NCBI GenBank assembly: GCA_022385805.1
Contig: MU277749.1
Coordinates: 1-64,000 of the forward strand
Source of the DNA: Pilatotrama ljubarskyi
Lineage: Eukaryota; Basidiomycota; Agaricomycetes; Polyporales; Polyporaceae
DNA: 64,000 nt
Reading direction: 5' to 3'
Positions 11,961-23,494 of this stretch are shown here, piece by piece (the stretch's first letter is position 1; the number at the start of each line of letters is the position of its first letter). Made by a program: the position numbers and the translations under genes. The notes beneath the pieces are model-generated. The model searched no databases. It was not told the DNA's origin and saw only the letters and a list, made by a program, of their open reading frames with translations.

Positions 11961-12927
11961 CTAGACGATCTCGCGCTGGGGAATCTGGCCGAGCGGCAGC
12001 ACGAACCAGCTGTTCCGGCGGTCGTTGAGCATCTCGGCGGTGCCGACGTAGAACGCGATCATGGCGGTGATGATGCCAAACCCGCCGCCAGCCTTGTCGA
12101 GCGTCACAGCGTGAGCGGTTGAGAATTTGCCTGGCGGAAGTTGGTCAGAACCCGAATATGGGACCGCAGCATGGGAGATGACGTACCTGCACCGAGCAGT
12201 GCGAAGGTGATGGTCAAGAAGAAGAACAGAACGACGAGGCCCATGTTCCGGCGGAGAGTCGCGATGCTGATAGCGATTCTCGATGAGCGGCAGCATCGCT
12301 GATTGAGCGACGGAGAGAACTCACAAAAGAAGGAATGTGACGATCATCCAGGTGAACAGATAGATACCGAGCGCCGAGTTGAGCTCAGACTCGCTCGTGT
12401 ACGCAGCCGTAATACCGGAGCCAGGGAGGAAAATAGTCGCGAATGACATCCAGAAGCCACCGTACATGGTGAACGCTGTGGGGGAAACGCGCCGTAAGTC
12501 CCGGTGTTCTCACAGCTGACGCACTGTGGGCCGAAGCGCCTGTTGTTATCGGACACTCACCGGTAGCAGCAAAGGTGTTCGCCGTCGCGAACTCCCACAT
12601 GCCCGCCACGAATTGCGCAAGACCGCCGACGAAGAGGGCCATGCCGACGACAACATTGGGCGTCAAGATTCCACGCGCTTGGACATTGTACATCGACAGG
12701 ATGAAGGTGGTGGCCGCGAAGCCGTACAGACCACTGAGAAGGCGGGGAATGCGTCAGAGGGCGAAGCAGGTCGCTCGGGACTGCGTCGGAACTCACAGAG
12801 GCCCAGGGTCACCGAGCCTACGGTAGTAAGGAGACTGGCCGAGGGGGTACATGGCCGGGGGCGGCGGGTTCGCGCTGACGAACTCGGGCTCTTTCTCGAT
12901 CTTCTCGATGTGAGAGTGGGCAGACAT
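11961..12927 (-). CDS. Acetate/succinate carrier, GPR1/FUN34/YaaH (ATO) family
   Basis: This is a plasma-membrane acetate/proton carrier of the Ady2/Ato type, with six predicted membrane segments. Five exons can be read. Exon 1 starts at the ATG ending at 12927 and carries a polar, proline-rich cytosolic N-terminus. The family signature appears as GDPGPLGL across the first splice junction; the canonical form is NPxPLGL. Helices follow in FVGGLAQFVAGMWEF and in the glycine-rich MYGGFWMSF segment. Later exons contain VVLFFFLTITFALLG and a last helix before NDRR. The protein ends PLGQIPQREIV, with its stop at 11961-11963. The estimated length of about 235 residues is normal for the family. Such carriers are usually induced by acetate and repressed by glucose; nothing in the sequence proves that here. 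The aldehyde dehydrogenase that could make acetate lies 6 kb away, which may be chance. Confidence 0.9.
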
Positions 12928-15585
12928 TGTTGTTGGTAGCGACGAGAAGGAGAGAGCTCGAGGTGGGGGAGAGGAGGGATGCGGGTCGACGACGAGTGGG
13001 CTGAGGCCGAAACGGGAGTCCTTTTTTAGAGGCCGCTTACCTAATCAGGCTCTGGGCGCCTAGCAAGGGCGCCGCTCCATATTGGGCGTAGCTCGACCAG
13101 CTGACCGGGTGGTGATCTGTGGTGATCCCCAGAGTGCGGGCGCGATCATCTGTGACCTGGGGAATGGTGTTTTCCCTGACTTTCCTCCATCGCAGCAGGC
13201 CCCGGCTAGCCAAGCCTGCGCCATCCGAGCGCATCGCAGGTCATTTGATATTCGGCACGCCCCTTCGCGAGCGCACTCGACGTCCAGGGCGGCGGTCAGG
13301 GGGCGGTCGAGGACGTTCACCGACCTCAGCCAAGTCGCAACGTTCCTCCTCTGCGGAGCCCCGCCGCCCGCGTAGTGCTCCAAGACGCCATCCGTGGCAC
13401 ACTAGGCGATTGAACCAAGAGAAACTCGCACTTGCGGGGAGACAATATCGCGCGTGAATTGCAGGACGCTAGGCAAACATTCATGCACCCATGATACATG
13501 CGGGTATCCTTCACTTCCGAGAACGAAACGACTAGCAGTATCTTCGAAGGCTTGTCAGTCAAACGGGCCTCCGAGCGAAGGACAGGCGGGAACGCACCTG
13601 CATGACAGCCAACTTAGGCCCTACCCGATGCCCTTACACTCGCTTCGCTCCCGCATCGTCTCCCGCCGCACATGAGCGCTGTTCAGCTTCTCTCGTCACT
13701 CTCGACGAGTTCCGCATCCCTTACGCGTTTCAGGTGCTCTCGATCGAGCAGTGACAAGGGACGCCACGGTCGATTGCACGGTCAGCCTTGACAGTTGCTA
13801 GAGAAACCGAGGGTCGCCAGAGTAGTCCCCAGAGTACAGTGTCAAGCATAAAGCCTGGGAGTAAGAGACGTTCATACTGAAGAGGCACGGGATGTAAGCG
13901 GAAAGGCACCGTGAAGCGAGACCTGCAGAGCAGCAGCAATCAGGATGGAGGAGAAGACGGACGAGTACCCCCGCGCCCCCGGCCTTTAAGTAAGGCTACC
14001 CGGTTATCGTACCGTGACCATCGCGCCTTCGCAGCAGAAGATCATTCTGCATTTTGGGAATCGTGATAGAGGCGCCGCCTAAGTGGTATATGGTGACAGG
14101 GCCTTCCCGCCATGTGCGCCGGCAGGGAGAGTTGACGACAGCGGGGCGCATGACGCATCGCACTCCCCGATAAGGCGCGAGAGGTGAGACAGAGCGGTCC
14201 GCGAAGCTGGCCCAATGAGCGGCGACGGGCCCAGGGCCGCCGGCAGACACGGGTCACGGACAAGCACCGACGAAGCGCCAGCCGGAACCGGAGACGATGC
14301 AGGCTAAGAAGCGAAGACCAGGAGCCGGGGGAGACGTCAAGACAGAGGCGAGACGAAGTAGCAGAGGGACAGTGCAAGGAATCATCGAGAGAGCCAGCCC
14401 AGATATACGAGCAGAGGTGGGGCAGGAGGGGTGCGTGGGGGATACTCCAGAGGATCAGGAGGGTACGACAGCGTCGATGAGACCTTCTATACCCCACGCA
14501 TGCGTGGAAAATCGTTTGATGATCCTTGACAGACGTCCGAGGACGTGCTCTGATAGGTTGGCACTCGGCGTTCTCGTCGCATGTGGCCGCTCGCTTGGAG
14601 GTGAGTGGAGTTAGAGTGGACGGACGGACTCGCCGGACTTGCGCACCCAGGGACTTTGGGTCTGAGGGTGCGCAAGTCTGAGAGTATACGCGGTCTAACT
14701 GACCTTCATCTCGCGTCTTACGGCTTGGGTAGAGCCTGATTGTCAAGTTGATCACGCTCAGACGCGTCCAAAAGGCCAGGTAAACCAAGTCCGGGGGTGT
14801 TCGCCCAGTCCGAGAGGCAGCACGACAGCAGAGAGATGGTAGCGGTACGAGGTCAAGATGCATTTCCACCTCGTCCTCCGAATCCTTCAACCTCTACCAG
14901 TTCCGAGATCTTCCAACCCTTATGCTCTGCGGTCTCGCCCTGCAGCAATCTTCCTGCACCTCCCGTCCGTCCGAAATCCGAGCAGTGCGCCGTTGCCGTT
15001 TATGGTAGGACACCTGCCTAGTATGGTAGGAAAGGGCGCCCTTCGGAAAAGGGGCGCAAGGCGGAAAGGCTCCGGAACGACAGGTATGGCAATGGCCCTC
15101 GGCGCTGCGATGATGCACTCTGCTCGTTGTCCGATACATCCCGAGCCTGGTACAGGACGATGTTGAAGTCGTGAGGTGAAAAAACAACACCGGTACTGCA
15201 CTGCTCAAGCGAACAGCTGTCTCTTCGTATTGCAGTGTACCCCAACGCATTTAACAGCATATCTCAGTTTCGAAAGAAGGTGAAGGAGACCTGCAAGGGC
15301 ATTAGCATCGAGGGCGGCGTGTTCTTCGCTGTCCGAAACGTTCCGAGCTGTAGAAAGGTGAGGTAGACGATCACGTGACCCCGGGGAAGAAGGACGCGGG
15401 CGTCTATGTCGGGGCGGTGCATCTCGGGCCAAACCTTGCAACTTTCCAACCCTCCTCAGCACTATACTGTCTAGTCTGCAAAGTTGCATACGGCCGTGGG
15501 CAGCGGGCGCAGAGACAGTGAGCAGCGCATACAGCGAGTCATTCTCACCAACGCTTCCCCTACAAGACTTGCGCACTGCACTCCG
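12928..15585. other. Intergenic, no recognisable gene
   Basis: The first few hundred bases are upstream of the minus-strand carrier gene and should contain its promoter. A 282-codon minus frame at 14042-14890 is rich in Arg, Ser, Leu and Cys, has no recognisable domain and looks like a chance open frame. No RNA gene was seen. Confidence 0.5.
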
Positions 15586-15593
15586 TATATAAG
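15586..15593 (+). promoter_or_regulatory. TATA box without an obvious intact gene
   Basis: The sequence 'tatataag' in a GC-rich setting is followed by a leader-like stretch and a good donor-like 'gtgagt' at about 15675. An inverted-repeat element begins about 100 bp downstream of the box. The nearest plus-strand coding start, NAT9 at 16647, is about 1 kb away. This could be a distal NAT9 promoter with an intron-containing leader, or the promoter of a gene now disrupted. Confidence 0.4.
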
Positions 15594-15689
15594 GCGACGC
15601 CGAGCCGCGAAACCTTCACAGAGTAGCATATAGCTGGCCACTGCGATACACGCTTGCTGCTGCTTGATTGAACGGTGAGTATATACAAT

Positions 15690-16147
15690 ACTGGATGACT
15701 TCCCGTAAGGCTTTTCAGACGGGCGCTTGTCTGAAAACTCGGGCGCTCTTCTGAAAACCGCGTTGGGCTACCAAAGAAAGCAGGCGTACCGAGATCCGGG
15801 GAAGAGATTCACAGTCCGACCATAAACTCCGACGGGCGCTCGTTTTCAGAAGGCCTTCAGAAGCGCCCAAATCTGAAAGGGGGGGTCGACCCCCCCTTCT
15901 AAACTGCAATGATTCTGAAAACAGCATAAACGGAAGGTGGGGCGGCCGAGAAAGGCAGGGAGGGCGGCGCGCGCCATCACAAAACTACCATCCTGGTGCA
16001 GGAGAGAGACGCTGAGGGCAGCTGAGTAAGCCGGCCATGGGGTATATCCAATCTAGATCCTGTTTTCAATCGCCGACTCGATCATGGTGGAGTCGACAGT
16101 TTACAGACGAGCGCCCGTCTGAAAAGCCTTACGGGAAGTCATCCACT
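15690..16147. mobile_element. MITE with 46-bp TIRs and 3-bp target duplication
   Basis: The left TIR (15693-15738) and right TIR (16099-16144) are inverted copies of about 46 bp with two internal mismatches. Both begin 'ggatgacttcccgtaaggct'. The flanks are the direct repeat ACT (15690-15692 and 16145-16147), a 3-bp target-site duplication. A GG-start TIR with a 3-bp duplication resembles PIF/Harbinger-type elements, although the classical TWA target is not met. The 452-bp element has no transposase frame, so it is non-autonomous. Subterminal copies of 'cgggcgct...tctgaaaac' repeat inside the left end, and a perfect GC-rich palindrome lies near the middle. Confidence 0.85.
15877..15898. repeat. 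22-bp perfect palindrome inside the MITE
   Basis: AA, seven G, TCGA, seven C and TT form a perfect palindrome with no loop. It sits near the centre of the element and contains a SalI-like GTCGAC core. Confidence 0.95.
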
Positions 16148-16646
16148 TACTAAATTTGCGGAGCATCCTGGCCCCGTCCTCTCTCGTTCGGCCTCCTCGG
16201 TCTCCTTTGTCTGGCTCCCCAGACAACCCAGTCCAGACTCCAGCAGGAACGGAATACGGTATTCCGTTGCTCCAGTGTTGCTCCCGGCTCCGTCTGGACT
16301 TGTAGAGTCCTTGGCAATCTACGCTTAAGTGTCTCTTCCCCACAGTTGTTGCTGAGATCTCTTACACGATCGCATGGCGCAGTGTGGGGCCCCACGGGGA
16401 TCGAAGCTAACCTCAGTCGATTTACAGGAGCTTCGCTTGAGACGAGCATCGCAAGAACGCCGGGAGTTGCGCTCATCCGTCTCCGACAAGCCTACGGCGA
16501 CCTGGACTTAGCATTTCAACTCGCCTGACAGGTCCGTCGTCTCTTTGGACACGCTCGCGACGTCCATCGAACATCCTTGCGCAGGGCTCCCCAGAGTTTT
16601 CCTTGACAGCTCCGACCTGAGTCCCGCTGTATCACACGTCCTGCGG
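16148..16646. other. Upstream region of NAT9 gene
   Basis: No recognisable coding sequence lies between the MITE and the NAT9 start. A short open frame at about 16346-16528 has no similarity that I recognise. The region probably supplies the proximal promoter and leader of NAT9. Confidence 0.4.
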
Positions 16647-17764
16647 ATGCGCGCGAACGAGAAGACGGTCATCGTCCACCCGGACGTGATCTTGGTGCCG
16701 TACAGGTGACTTCCCCAGATCACGCCTATCTGACGAGATGGACGCTCAGCCTTGCCTCCTGCGCCGCCCGATCGCAGGACAGAACACGTCGCCGTAAGCA
16801 CGCTTCGGCGCTCAGTCATACATATTCTCATTACATGGGTGCGCTGACCTCCGGCACCGCATAGACAGAAGTACCACGAATGGATGACGAGCGCCGAGTT
16901 GCGTGAGCTCACGGCGAGCGAGCCGCTCACTCTCGAAGAGGAGTACGAGATGCAACGTGAGTCCTGTACCGAGATCTTTCCATCACCGAACACCGCGTGC
17001 GGGCGCGGGGTGCGCCCCCACAATCCCCGCAGTTGTAAACTCAAACCTAATCGAACCTTGCAACTCGGAATGCTGATTCCGTGGTGGGGCAGGAAAGTGG
17101 CAGACGGACGAAGACAGTGCGTGCACTCTCGCGCACCTCGGACACCCGCGCGGCGTACCTCACCGCACGCACCGTATGGCACCTTTGCAGAATTAACGTT
17201 CATTCTCCTGTCTGGAGAACTGTTCGATGCGAAGGGGGATGCGAGAGTCACCCCAGAAAGCCTCACTAGCCTCCCGATGATAGGCGATGTGAACCTGTTC
17301 CTCAAGGGCTGCCCTGAGGATGAGGACTTCGAGGTCGAGGTCGAGATAATGATTGCAGGTGCGCGACCCCGTCTCCCTCGTACTCACCTCGTTGGCGCTG
17401 ACATCCCACCTTCGGCCGCTCATCTCCTTGGGATCTCATTCATTCTCTGCTGCGTGTGGGTGTCCCCCTCTTGTCGCGGTATTCCGTAGAGCCCGCATTT
17501 CGGAGACGCGGCATTGCCTATACCGCGCTACAGCTAATGCTGTCGTACGCCACGGATCCCTCGTCGCCTCCTCCGCTCCCTGTTCCGAAGGACAGGCTCG
17601 TCGCGCGCATCGGCGACAAGAACGAGCCGAGTATACGACTGTTCGAGAAACTCGGCTTTTCTGTGACGAAGAGGGTCGCTGTCTTCGAGGAGGTCGAGCT
17701 GCGCTACACCGGAGCCAACCAGTTGCCGTGGACAGCTGGGGTTCTCAAATCGCTTGACGCCTGA
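16647..17764 (+). CDS. NAT9: N-acetyltransferase 9-like protein (GNAT fold)
   Basis: This is a GNAT-family acetyltransferase matching the conserved eukaryotic NAT9 (EBS1) family, linked in animals to tubulin or microtubule stability. After splicing the protein begins MRANEKTVIVHPDVILVPY and continues with EHVAKYHEWM, SAELRELTASEPLTLEEEY, IGDVNLFL and EIMIAEPAFRRRGIAY. The last carries the acetyl-CoA binding R-x-x-G-x-A type loop. It then reads KNEPSIRLFEKLGF, the final GNAT strand-helix, and ends KSLDA. Six exons are needed, two of them very short: 16 nt at 16778-16793 and 24 nt at 17093-17116. All junctions keep frame and use GT..AG. The estimated length of about 200 residues is usual for the family. 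The family call is strong; the physiological substrate in fungi is unknown. Confidence 0.88.
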
Positions 17765-18694
17765 ATCTGCTCGTGGGCCCTCACTGCCGAGATCCCCGCC
17801 TGTTTCACGGGCGCAATGTCTTCAGGTGAGCTTCAAGAGGCATCTCATCGTCTCGTTCGTGACGCAACACACTGACGCGATCCGGCGTTGTGGGTCAGGC
17901 GAAGCATCTTCTAGTGGAGAAGCCAAAGTCAACTGCGGGCGCGCCTGGCATGATCCGCCATTGGCCAAATAACAGGGAATTGAATCTGTATCACTGTGCT
18001 ACATGCCTAATACCATCCCAGGGTCGCCGCTTCTATGTCTCACGCATGGAAATTGATTTACCTTGTTGAGGTAGCTGCTATCTGAGGATACTAATTTGGA
18101 GGCACCGTACGTCTTTGCAAGGCCCCTGCTACCTGAAGGTGCTCTCTTCTACGTCAGAGGTTCGCTGTTTTTCCCCCAAGGACCGTCCAGCGAGACATTG
18201 GCAAGCTGACGATCAAGGTAAGATCGTTGGGCAAAGTTGAAGGGAAGATGCAGGCATGCAATGCGGCGCGCGCAGCGTGTGTACGGGGCGTCTATCTCAG
18301 ATATGCCCATTCATTTACGCGGCGGTCCGCAGTGCTCCGTCCGAGCCCTTCCCCGCACCCTCATTCCATTTCACCTCCTCCATTCGTGCGATAACTCTGG
18401 TCGGCTAACGCGAACGTCGCGGATTGTTTCGATACGCATCAACGCAGCATCACTTGTCGTCTACATCGCCGCGTCCAGACTGCCAAAGGTGGACACATGA
18501 GCGTGCTGTCGTACTACTCGACGCCACCCCCGTTCCCGCAGGTGACCTGCTGACCATGCCCCTCCCGAAGCGCGGGAGCCTGACCCAGGGAAGAATTGCT
18601 CCTGCGCGAAGCTATGGCCAAGGGCGATGTCATGCTCCTCTGTGAACTTGATCAGTAATCGCTGTGCAAAACCGGAACGCGCCCCCTTTCCCAG
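17765..18694. other. Intergenic between NAT9 and ALDH
   Basis: No gene was recognised. The final 100-200 bp form the ALDH promoter. The rest holds NAT9 downstream sequence and short unremarkable open frames. Confidence 0.5.
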
Positions 18695-18701
18695 TATAAA
18701 G
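18695..18701 (+). promoter_or_regulatory. TATA box of the aldehyde dehydrogenase gene
   Basis: The sequence 'tataaag' lies about 100 bp upstream of the ALDH ATG and is followed by a CT- and CA-rich leader ending 'cagcaaccATGcc', a good fungal start context. Confidence 0.65.
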
Positions 18702-18796
18702 CCAGGCGGCTGTACGTCAGGTACTCCTCGCAGCCTAGGAGCCCGACTCGAGTACCCCATCCATACTTTACACCCACAGCGCCCTTGCCAGCAACC

Positions 18797-20699
18797 ATGC
18801 CCGAGACTTACGTGCACAAGTTTGATACCCCCGTATTCAAGGGCGAAGTGTCCGTACCCCTAGGCCTGTACATCGACGGCAAGTTCGTCGACGGCTCGAA
18901 TGGCACGACCATTGAGTAGGTGCTTCTCTCGCCCGTTCCCGATAAGCTTCCCTCATGACGCCCCTCCAGCGTGATTAACCCGTCGAACGGGAAGCTCATC
19001 ACCAAGATCAGCGAGGGCACGCCCAAGGACCTCGACATCGCCATCAAGGCTGCGCAGAAGGCGTTCGACACCGTCTGGGGCCTGAACGCCACCGGCGTGC
19101 AGCGCTCGCGCCTCCTCAACAAGCTCGGCGACCTCATGGAGAAGCACGCGGACACGCTCGCCGCGCTCGAGGCGCTCGACAACGGCAAATCCTGGACCTG
19201 GGCGCGGAAGACGGACGTCGACCACTCCATCCGCTGCATCCGGTACTACGCGGGCTGGGCAGACAAGATTTTCGGGCAGACGATCGAGACGTCCGAGGCG
19301 AAGCTCACGTACACCCGCCACGAGCCGATTGGCGTCGTCGGCCAGATCATCCCCTGGAACTTCCCCCGTAAGTGCTCGAGTTCGTGTCTCCTGTGAGCTT
19401 TTTTGAATGCAGTGCCTTCGTAGTGCAAATGTTCGCATGGAAGATCGGCCCCGCGCTCGCTACTGGCTGCTCCGTCGTCATGAAGCCCTCCGAGTTCACG
19501 CCCATGTCCGCGCTCTTCATGGCCAAGCTCATCGACGAGGCTGGCTTCCCTCCTGGTGTCTTCAACCTCGTCAACGGCTACGGCCATACCGTCGGTCAGG
19601 CTATGGCCGAGCACATGGAGATCGAGAAGGTATGAGTACCGCATCGGAGCCCGGTCCGGAACCCCGAACTCATCGAGATTCGATGATGTCAGATCGCGTT
19701 CACGGGCAGCACCCTCGTCGGTCGCAAGATCATGGAGTCGGCGGCCAAGTCAAACCTCAAGAAGGTCACGCTCGAGCTCGGCGGCAAGAGCCCAAGTATT
19801 ATCTTCGACGATGCGGACCTCGAGCAGGCCGTCAAGTGGGCTGCGTTCGGTATCTAGTAAGTCGTCGCGACGGGTGTTATTCTCGTGCCCCTGCTCACGT
19901 GGACTGCAGCTACAACCACGGCCAATGCTGCTGTGCCGGATCACGTATCTTCGTGCACGAAAAGATCTACGACGAGTTCATGACCCGCTTCATTGCGCAC
20001 ACGAAGGAGCTCAAGGTCGGTGACCCCTTCGACCCCGACGTCTTCCAGGGTCCCCAGGTATCTCAACAACAATATGACGTACGTATCGTCCTTGTGGCTT
20101 TGTTTCGTCTTACACTGACAATGCTCTTTGCTCCAGCGCATCATGGGCTACATCGAGTCCGGTAAGAAGGAGGGCGCGAAGGTGGTCACCGGGGGCGAGC
20201 GTCTCGGCCAGGAGGGGTACTACATCAAGCCCACGGTCTTCACCGACACGAAGCCGCACATGAAGATCGTGCAGGAGGAGATATTCGGGCCCGTCTGTGT
20301 CGTCATCAAGTTCAAAGACGAGGACGACATCGTCGCGCAAGCGAACGACACGATCTACGGCCTCGCCGCGTCCGTGTACTCGCAGAACGTCACCCGCGCG
20401 CTCTCGACGGCGCACAAGATCCGTGCTGGCACTGTTTGGGTGCGTCGCTGCTGTTGCTGCTGTCCGATAGGGCCATTCGCTGACTGGCCGTTTTGGTCCA
20501 GGTCAACACGGCGAACATGCTATACCCCAACGTCCCCTTCGGTGGCTACAAGCAGTCTGGTGTCGGCCGCGAACTCGGCGAGTACGCGCTGGCGAAGTGA
20601 GTCCCCATCTGTATACGACTCGTCGAATGCCCCGGCTGACCACACATCAGCTACACCGCCGTCAAGTCCGTCCAGGTTAACCTTCACCTCACGCTCTGA
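18797..20699 (+). CDS. Aldehyde dehydrogenase, NAD(P)+-dependent (class 1/2)
   Basis: It oxidises aldehydes such as acetaldehyde to the carboxylic acid with NAD(P)+. The protein of about 500 residues has the usual family length. Motifs in order are the N-terminal [12 protein letters not shown], the coenzyme-site PWNFP block completed across an intron, the catalytic glutamate in TLELGGKSP, the catalytic cysteine in [17 protein letters not shown], and C-terminal [19 protein letters not shown]. The junction after PWNFP is best read with the acceptor at 'cgtag', giving PLQMFAWK. About seven introns are present. It ends in LHLTL with TGA at 20697-20699. No targeting peptide is evident, so it is probably cytosolic. 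A strong TATA box suggests good expression. The gene is convergent with the Rab-like gene. Confidence 0.93.
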
Positions 20700-21254
20700 T
20701 GGATGCATCGCCTTGGATGGGAGGTCGCGCGCACGTTCTGTAACAGTATCGTCCACATCTGTTGTATTCTTACTACACATAGCAAACATCCATCTATCTG
20801 CTGCGAGGGATACTCCGTGGCTGCTCTGTCGTGGGCATGTATCACAATGTCTGTAAGCGCCACGTCGCCACCGCCGACGGCCAGTGTTTCCTCATATACT
20901 CGACATGGTCAAGCTTCGCTGGTATGTGACGTTCGCTGTGCCGAAGCTCCATCACTCTCGCGATCGTGCAGGAGGAGTGCGACATTTGGGAGGGCGAGAA
21001 GGCGAGCTTCCGTTGAAACAAATCCTAGGCATAAATATCGCAATGGTGGTATCGCGCCGTAGATAAACGATAAACACGTCCCTGCCGAAAACGAATAGCA
21101 TGAGCAGCCTACAGTACCGGTACACAACACAAAGACACAGAGCAGAAAGACAAGGGAATCATCCTATCAAACGAGTGACGAGAGAGCAGGAGAGCGCTCA
21201 CGCGTGAATTATCCGTCCCGATGCCACGGCAAACCGAACCACGGATCAGCAACA
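20700..21254. other. Convergent intergenic region
   Basis: This is the shared 3' flank of the aldehyde dehydrogenase (+) and the Rab7-like GTPase (-). Nothing coding was recognised. Confidence 0.6.
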
Positions 21255-22655
21255 TCATGTCCTACAACACGACCCGCTCCCCCACCGACTCCTGTCGAGC
21301 GCACCCGCGGAGCCTGTCCCTGCAGAAGACAAGCGTATGCTCATGCTCTGGTCCGCGTCATGCACGTGCATCGTGCGCGCCTCGAGCGCCTCCTCGTACT
21401 CCTGCCTCTGCACGACCCGCCGCGCGACGTACTCGAACACGTCCGCGACGCCCTCGCCCGTCTTCGCGGACGTGAAGAACAGCTTCGGGTAGCGCTCGAG
21501 CGGCGGCGGGGGCGCGTACGAGTCGCCGGGCGGAGAGCCCCACTCGGGCGTGGTCGTTGCGGTGATGGTGGTGGAGGCTTCCGCTTGGCCGCGGATGAAG
21601 AGGCTGGGGGTGATGGTGGGTGCGGAGGACATGGACGACGCCGAGGGCATGCGGCGGGGCGAGCGAAGGGAGCTCTGGCGGTCTCGTGAGGTGGAGGGTG
21701 AAGGGGAACGGGAGGCGGGCGCGGAGAGCGCGGTGAACGCGGGCGAGGAGAGCGCGGACTCGAACGTGTCGAAGAGCGAGGAGGAAGGGGTGTGGTAGAT
21801 CGTGTTCGTCGTCGTCATCGTGCCGGCAGTCCCGTGGTGGAAGAGCGTGGAGCGGCTCCGGGAGCGCGACGCGCGGGAGGCGCGCCCGCGCAGCAGGTGT
21901 GTGGCGACGTCGATGTCGATTGAGCCTGTGCGCGGCGCGTCCGGGTGGTCTGGCGGGGGCGAGGGAGGGAGGTCCAGTTCGTCATCTGCGAGGGACTGGT
22001 CGGGTGGGGGAGCGAGGCGGACGGTGGGAGAGGGAGGCGTAGCGGGGCGGGGCACGAGCCTGTGGACGAAGGCCAACGCCTCCGCCTCCGTGACCGCCGC
22101 GGGGTGCGCGCTCCCAGCCTGAGGCTGCTGCGCCCGGGCCATGTCGATTTTGTTGCCGACGACGACGCAGCAGAACTCGGCGAGGTCCTCGTCGGGCACG
22201 GGTGCTTTGTCCCGGAAGTCGGCCCACCATTTCGTCAGGGCTTGGAGCGTCTGGGGCTGGTTCACGTCGAACATGAGGATGACCGCGTCCGCCCCGCGGA
22301 AGAACGCGGACGAGAGCGCGGAGAATCGTTCCTGGCCCGCGGTGTCCTACAAAAGGGACCGTAGGGTGCATGAGGAACGAGATGCACACAAAGGTGCGAG
22401 AGGGTAGTACCCACCCATATCTGGAGGGTTACGAGCTCCTCCGGAGAGCTGTGGTGCGGCAGAGTCTTGGTGATGAAGTCCGCCCCAATCGTCGCCCTGT
22501 AGCCCGTCGTGAAGCGACCTGAGATATACTGTGCGAAGGGGAGGTCAGGTCGGGCGCACGAGCAGCGGTAGAAACGACTGCAGGCGGACCTGGTTGCGGA
22601 TGCTGGACTTGCCGACGCCAGATGCTCCGATGACGACAAGCTTAACCGTGCGCAT
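21255..22655 (-). CDS. Rab7-like small GTPase with large internal insertion
   Basis: This is a small GTPase of the Rab branch, closest by eye to Rab7/Ypt7, which controls late endosome and vacuole traffic. Three exons are read. G1 is GASGVGKSS, switch I is GYRATIGADFITKTL (Rab7-like IGADF), G3 is DTAGQERF, G4 is GNKIDM and G5 is TSAKTGEGV. The C-terminus SCCRT contains a CCXX prenylation motif, so geranylgeranylation and membrane attachment are expected. Between G4 and G5 there are about 170 extra residues, rich in Ser, Pro, Thr and Arg and probably disordered. This makes a protein of about 420 residues against about 205 for normal Rab7. The insert is in the same uninterrupted exon and in frame, so it is not an obvious unspliced intron. 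The start is the ATG at 22655. It is likely a paralogue of Ypt7 rather than the housekeeping copy. Confidence 0.85.
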
Positions 22656-23494
22656 CCTCGCCGGCTTGTGCAGAGCTCATGGGCAGAGCGCGGGATATGT
22701 GGTGGAGGTCGTTGTCAGAAGGAGCGGGCTCGACGCCAGAACGAGACGGAAGGGAATTATTTCTCTCGCGTAATCTACCCGCTATAGCGCCCGCTCGCTC
22801 TTGCACTCCGTTCTCAACTATCGCTACTTTTCTACAACTGCTCGTTCTTTCGCTGCTCGTATGCTGCTCCACGGAGACGAATGTGTACACGCTTGGGAGA
22901 CTACCAGCTTTACTGCAAGCTCAACTGCTCTCACAGATGGGTGACTGAGATGAAGGTTGCAGTCCCCGGGGTCCTCGAACGGGACCGAGCTGTCCTTCGG
23001 CTTGAATGAAAGGGCGAGCTGTCCGCGACGTCAGTCGCCAATACAGATGCTCGTCCACGGGGAGAGTGAATGGTCCAGAGGGTGTAGATCTGTTGAGTAC
23101 GAGTGCTGGCCTGGCGCCCGATGCGGATTGGCGCAAACGCGACCAGTCTGTGCATGGCCTCGAGGGTGCGGTAAACGGCCTGAACAGCACGAATCGAGGC
23201 AGCCGAGCCGGGTCGTTGGCAGCGTGAGTAAGGGAAGAATTAATGCGGATTATGATACAACATAGGAGAGCAGTCGTTCCGAGCGACACCGTAGCATCGA
23301 CCACCAAGCGAGAGGAAGAGACTGAGGCTGCGCTCGCCGTCAGAATTTCCTTGCACCGTCTCTGTGAATAGGAGCACGCACCTGCTTTTGCGTATGCAAC
23401 ACGAGATATTGCCTATCCACAACTCCCAACCGCCACTCCTGCCGAAGGGCCCGTCTAACCTCTACCCTCTCCTCTCGCAGCATGGCCAACCACC
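22656..23494. other. Intergenic, upstream of Rab-like gene
   Basis: This contains the promoter of the minus-strand Rab-like gene and the 3' flank of the small membrane protein gene. No coding sequence was recognised. Confidence 0.5.

Noticed and set aside
14042..14890. 282-codon open frame on the minus strand
   Set aside because: Arg/Ser/Leu-biased composition, no domain, no supporting splice or homology signal; other strand and frames are equally open in this GC-rich stretch.
19407..20165. 252-codon plus frame overlapping aldehyde dehydrogenase
   Set aside because: Shadow frame of the ALDH exons; the conserved protein is in the other frames.
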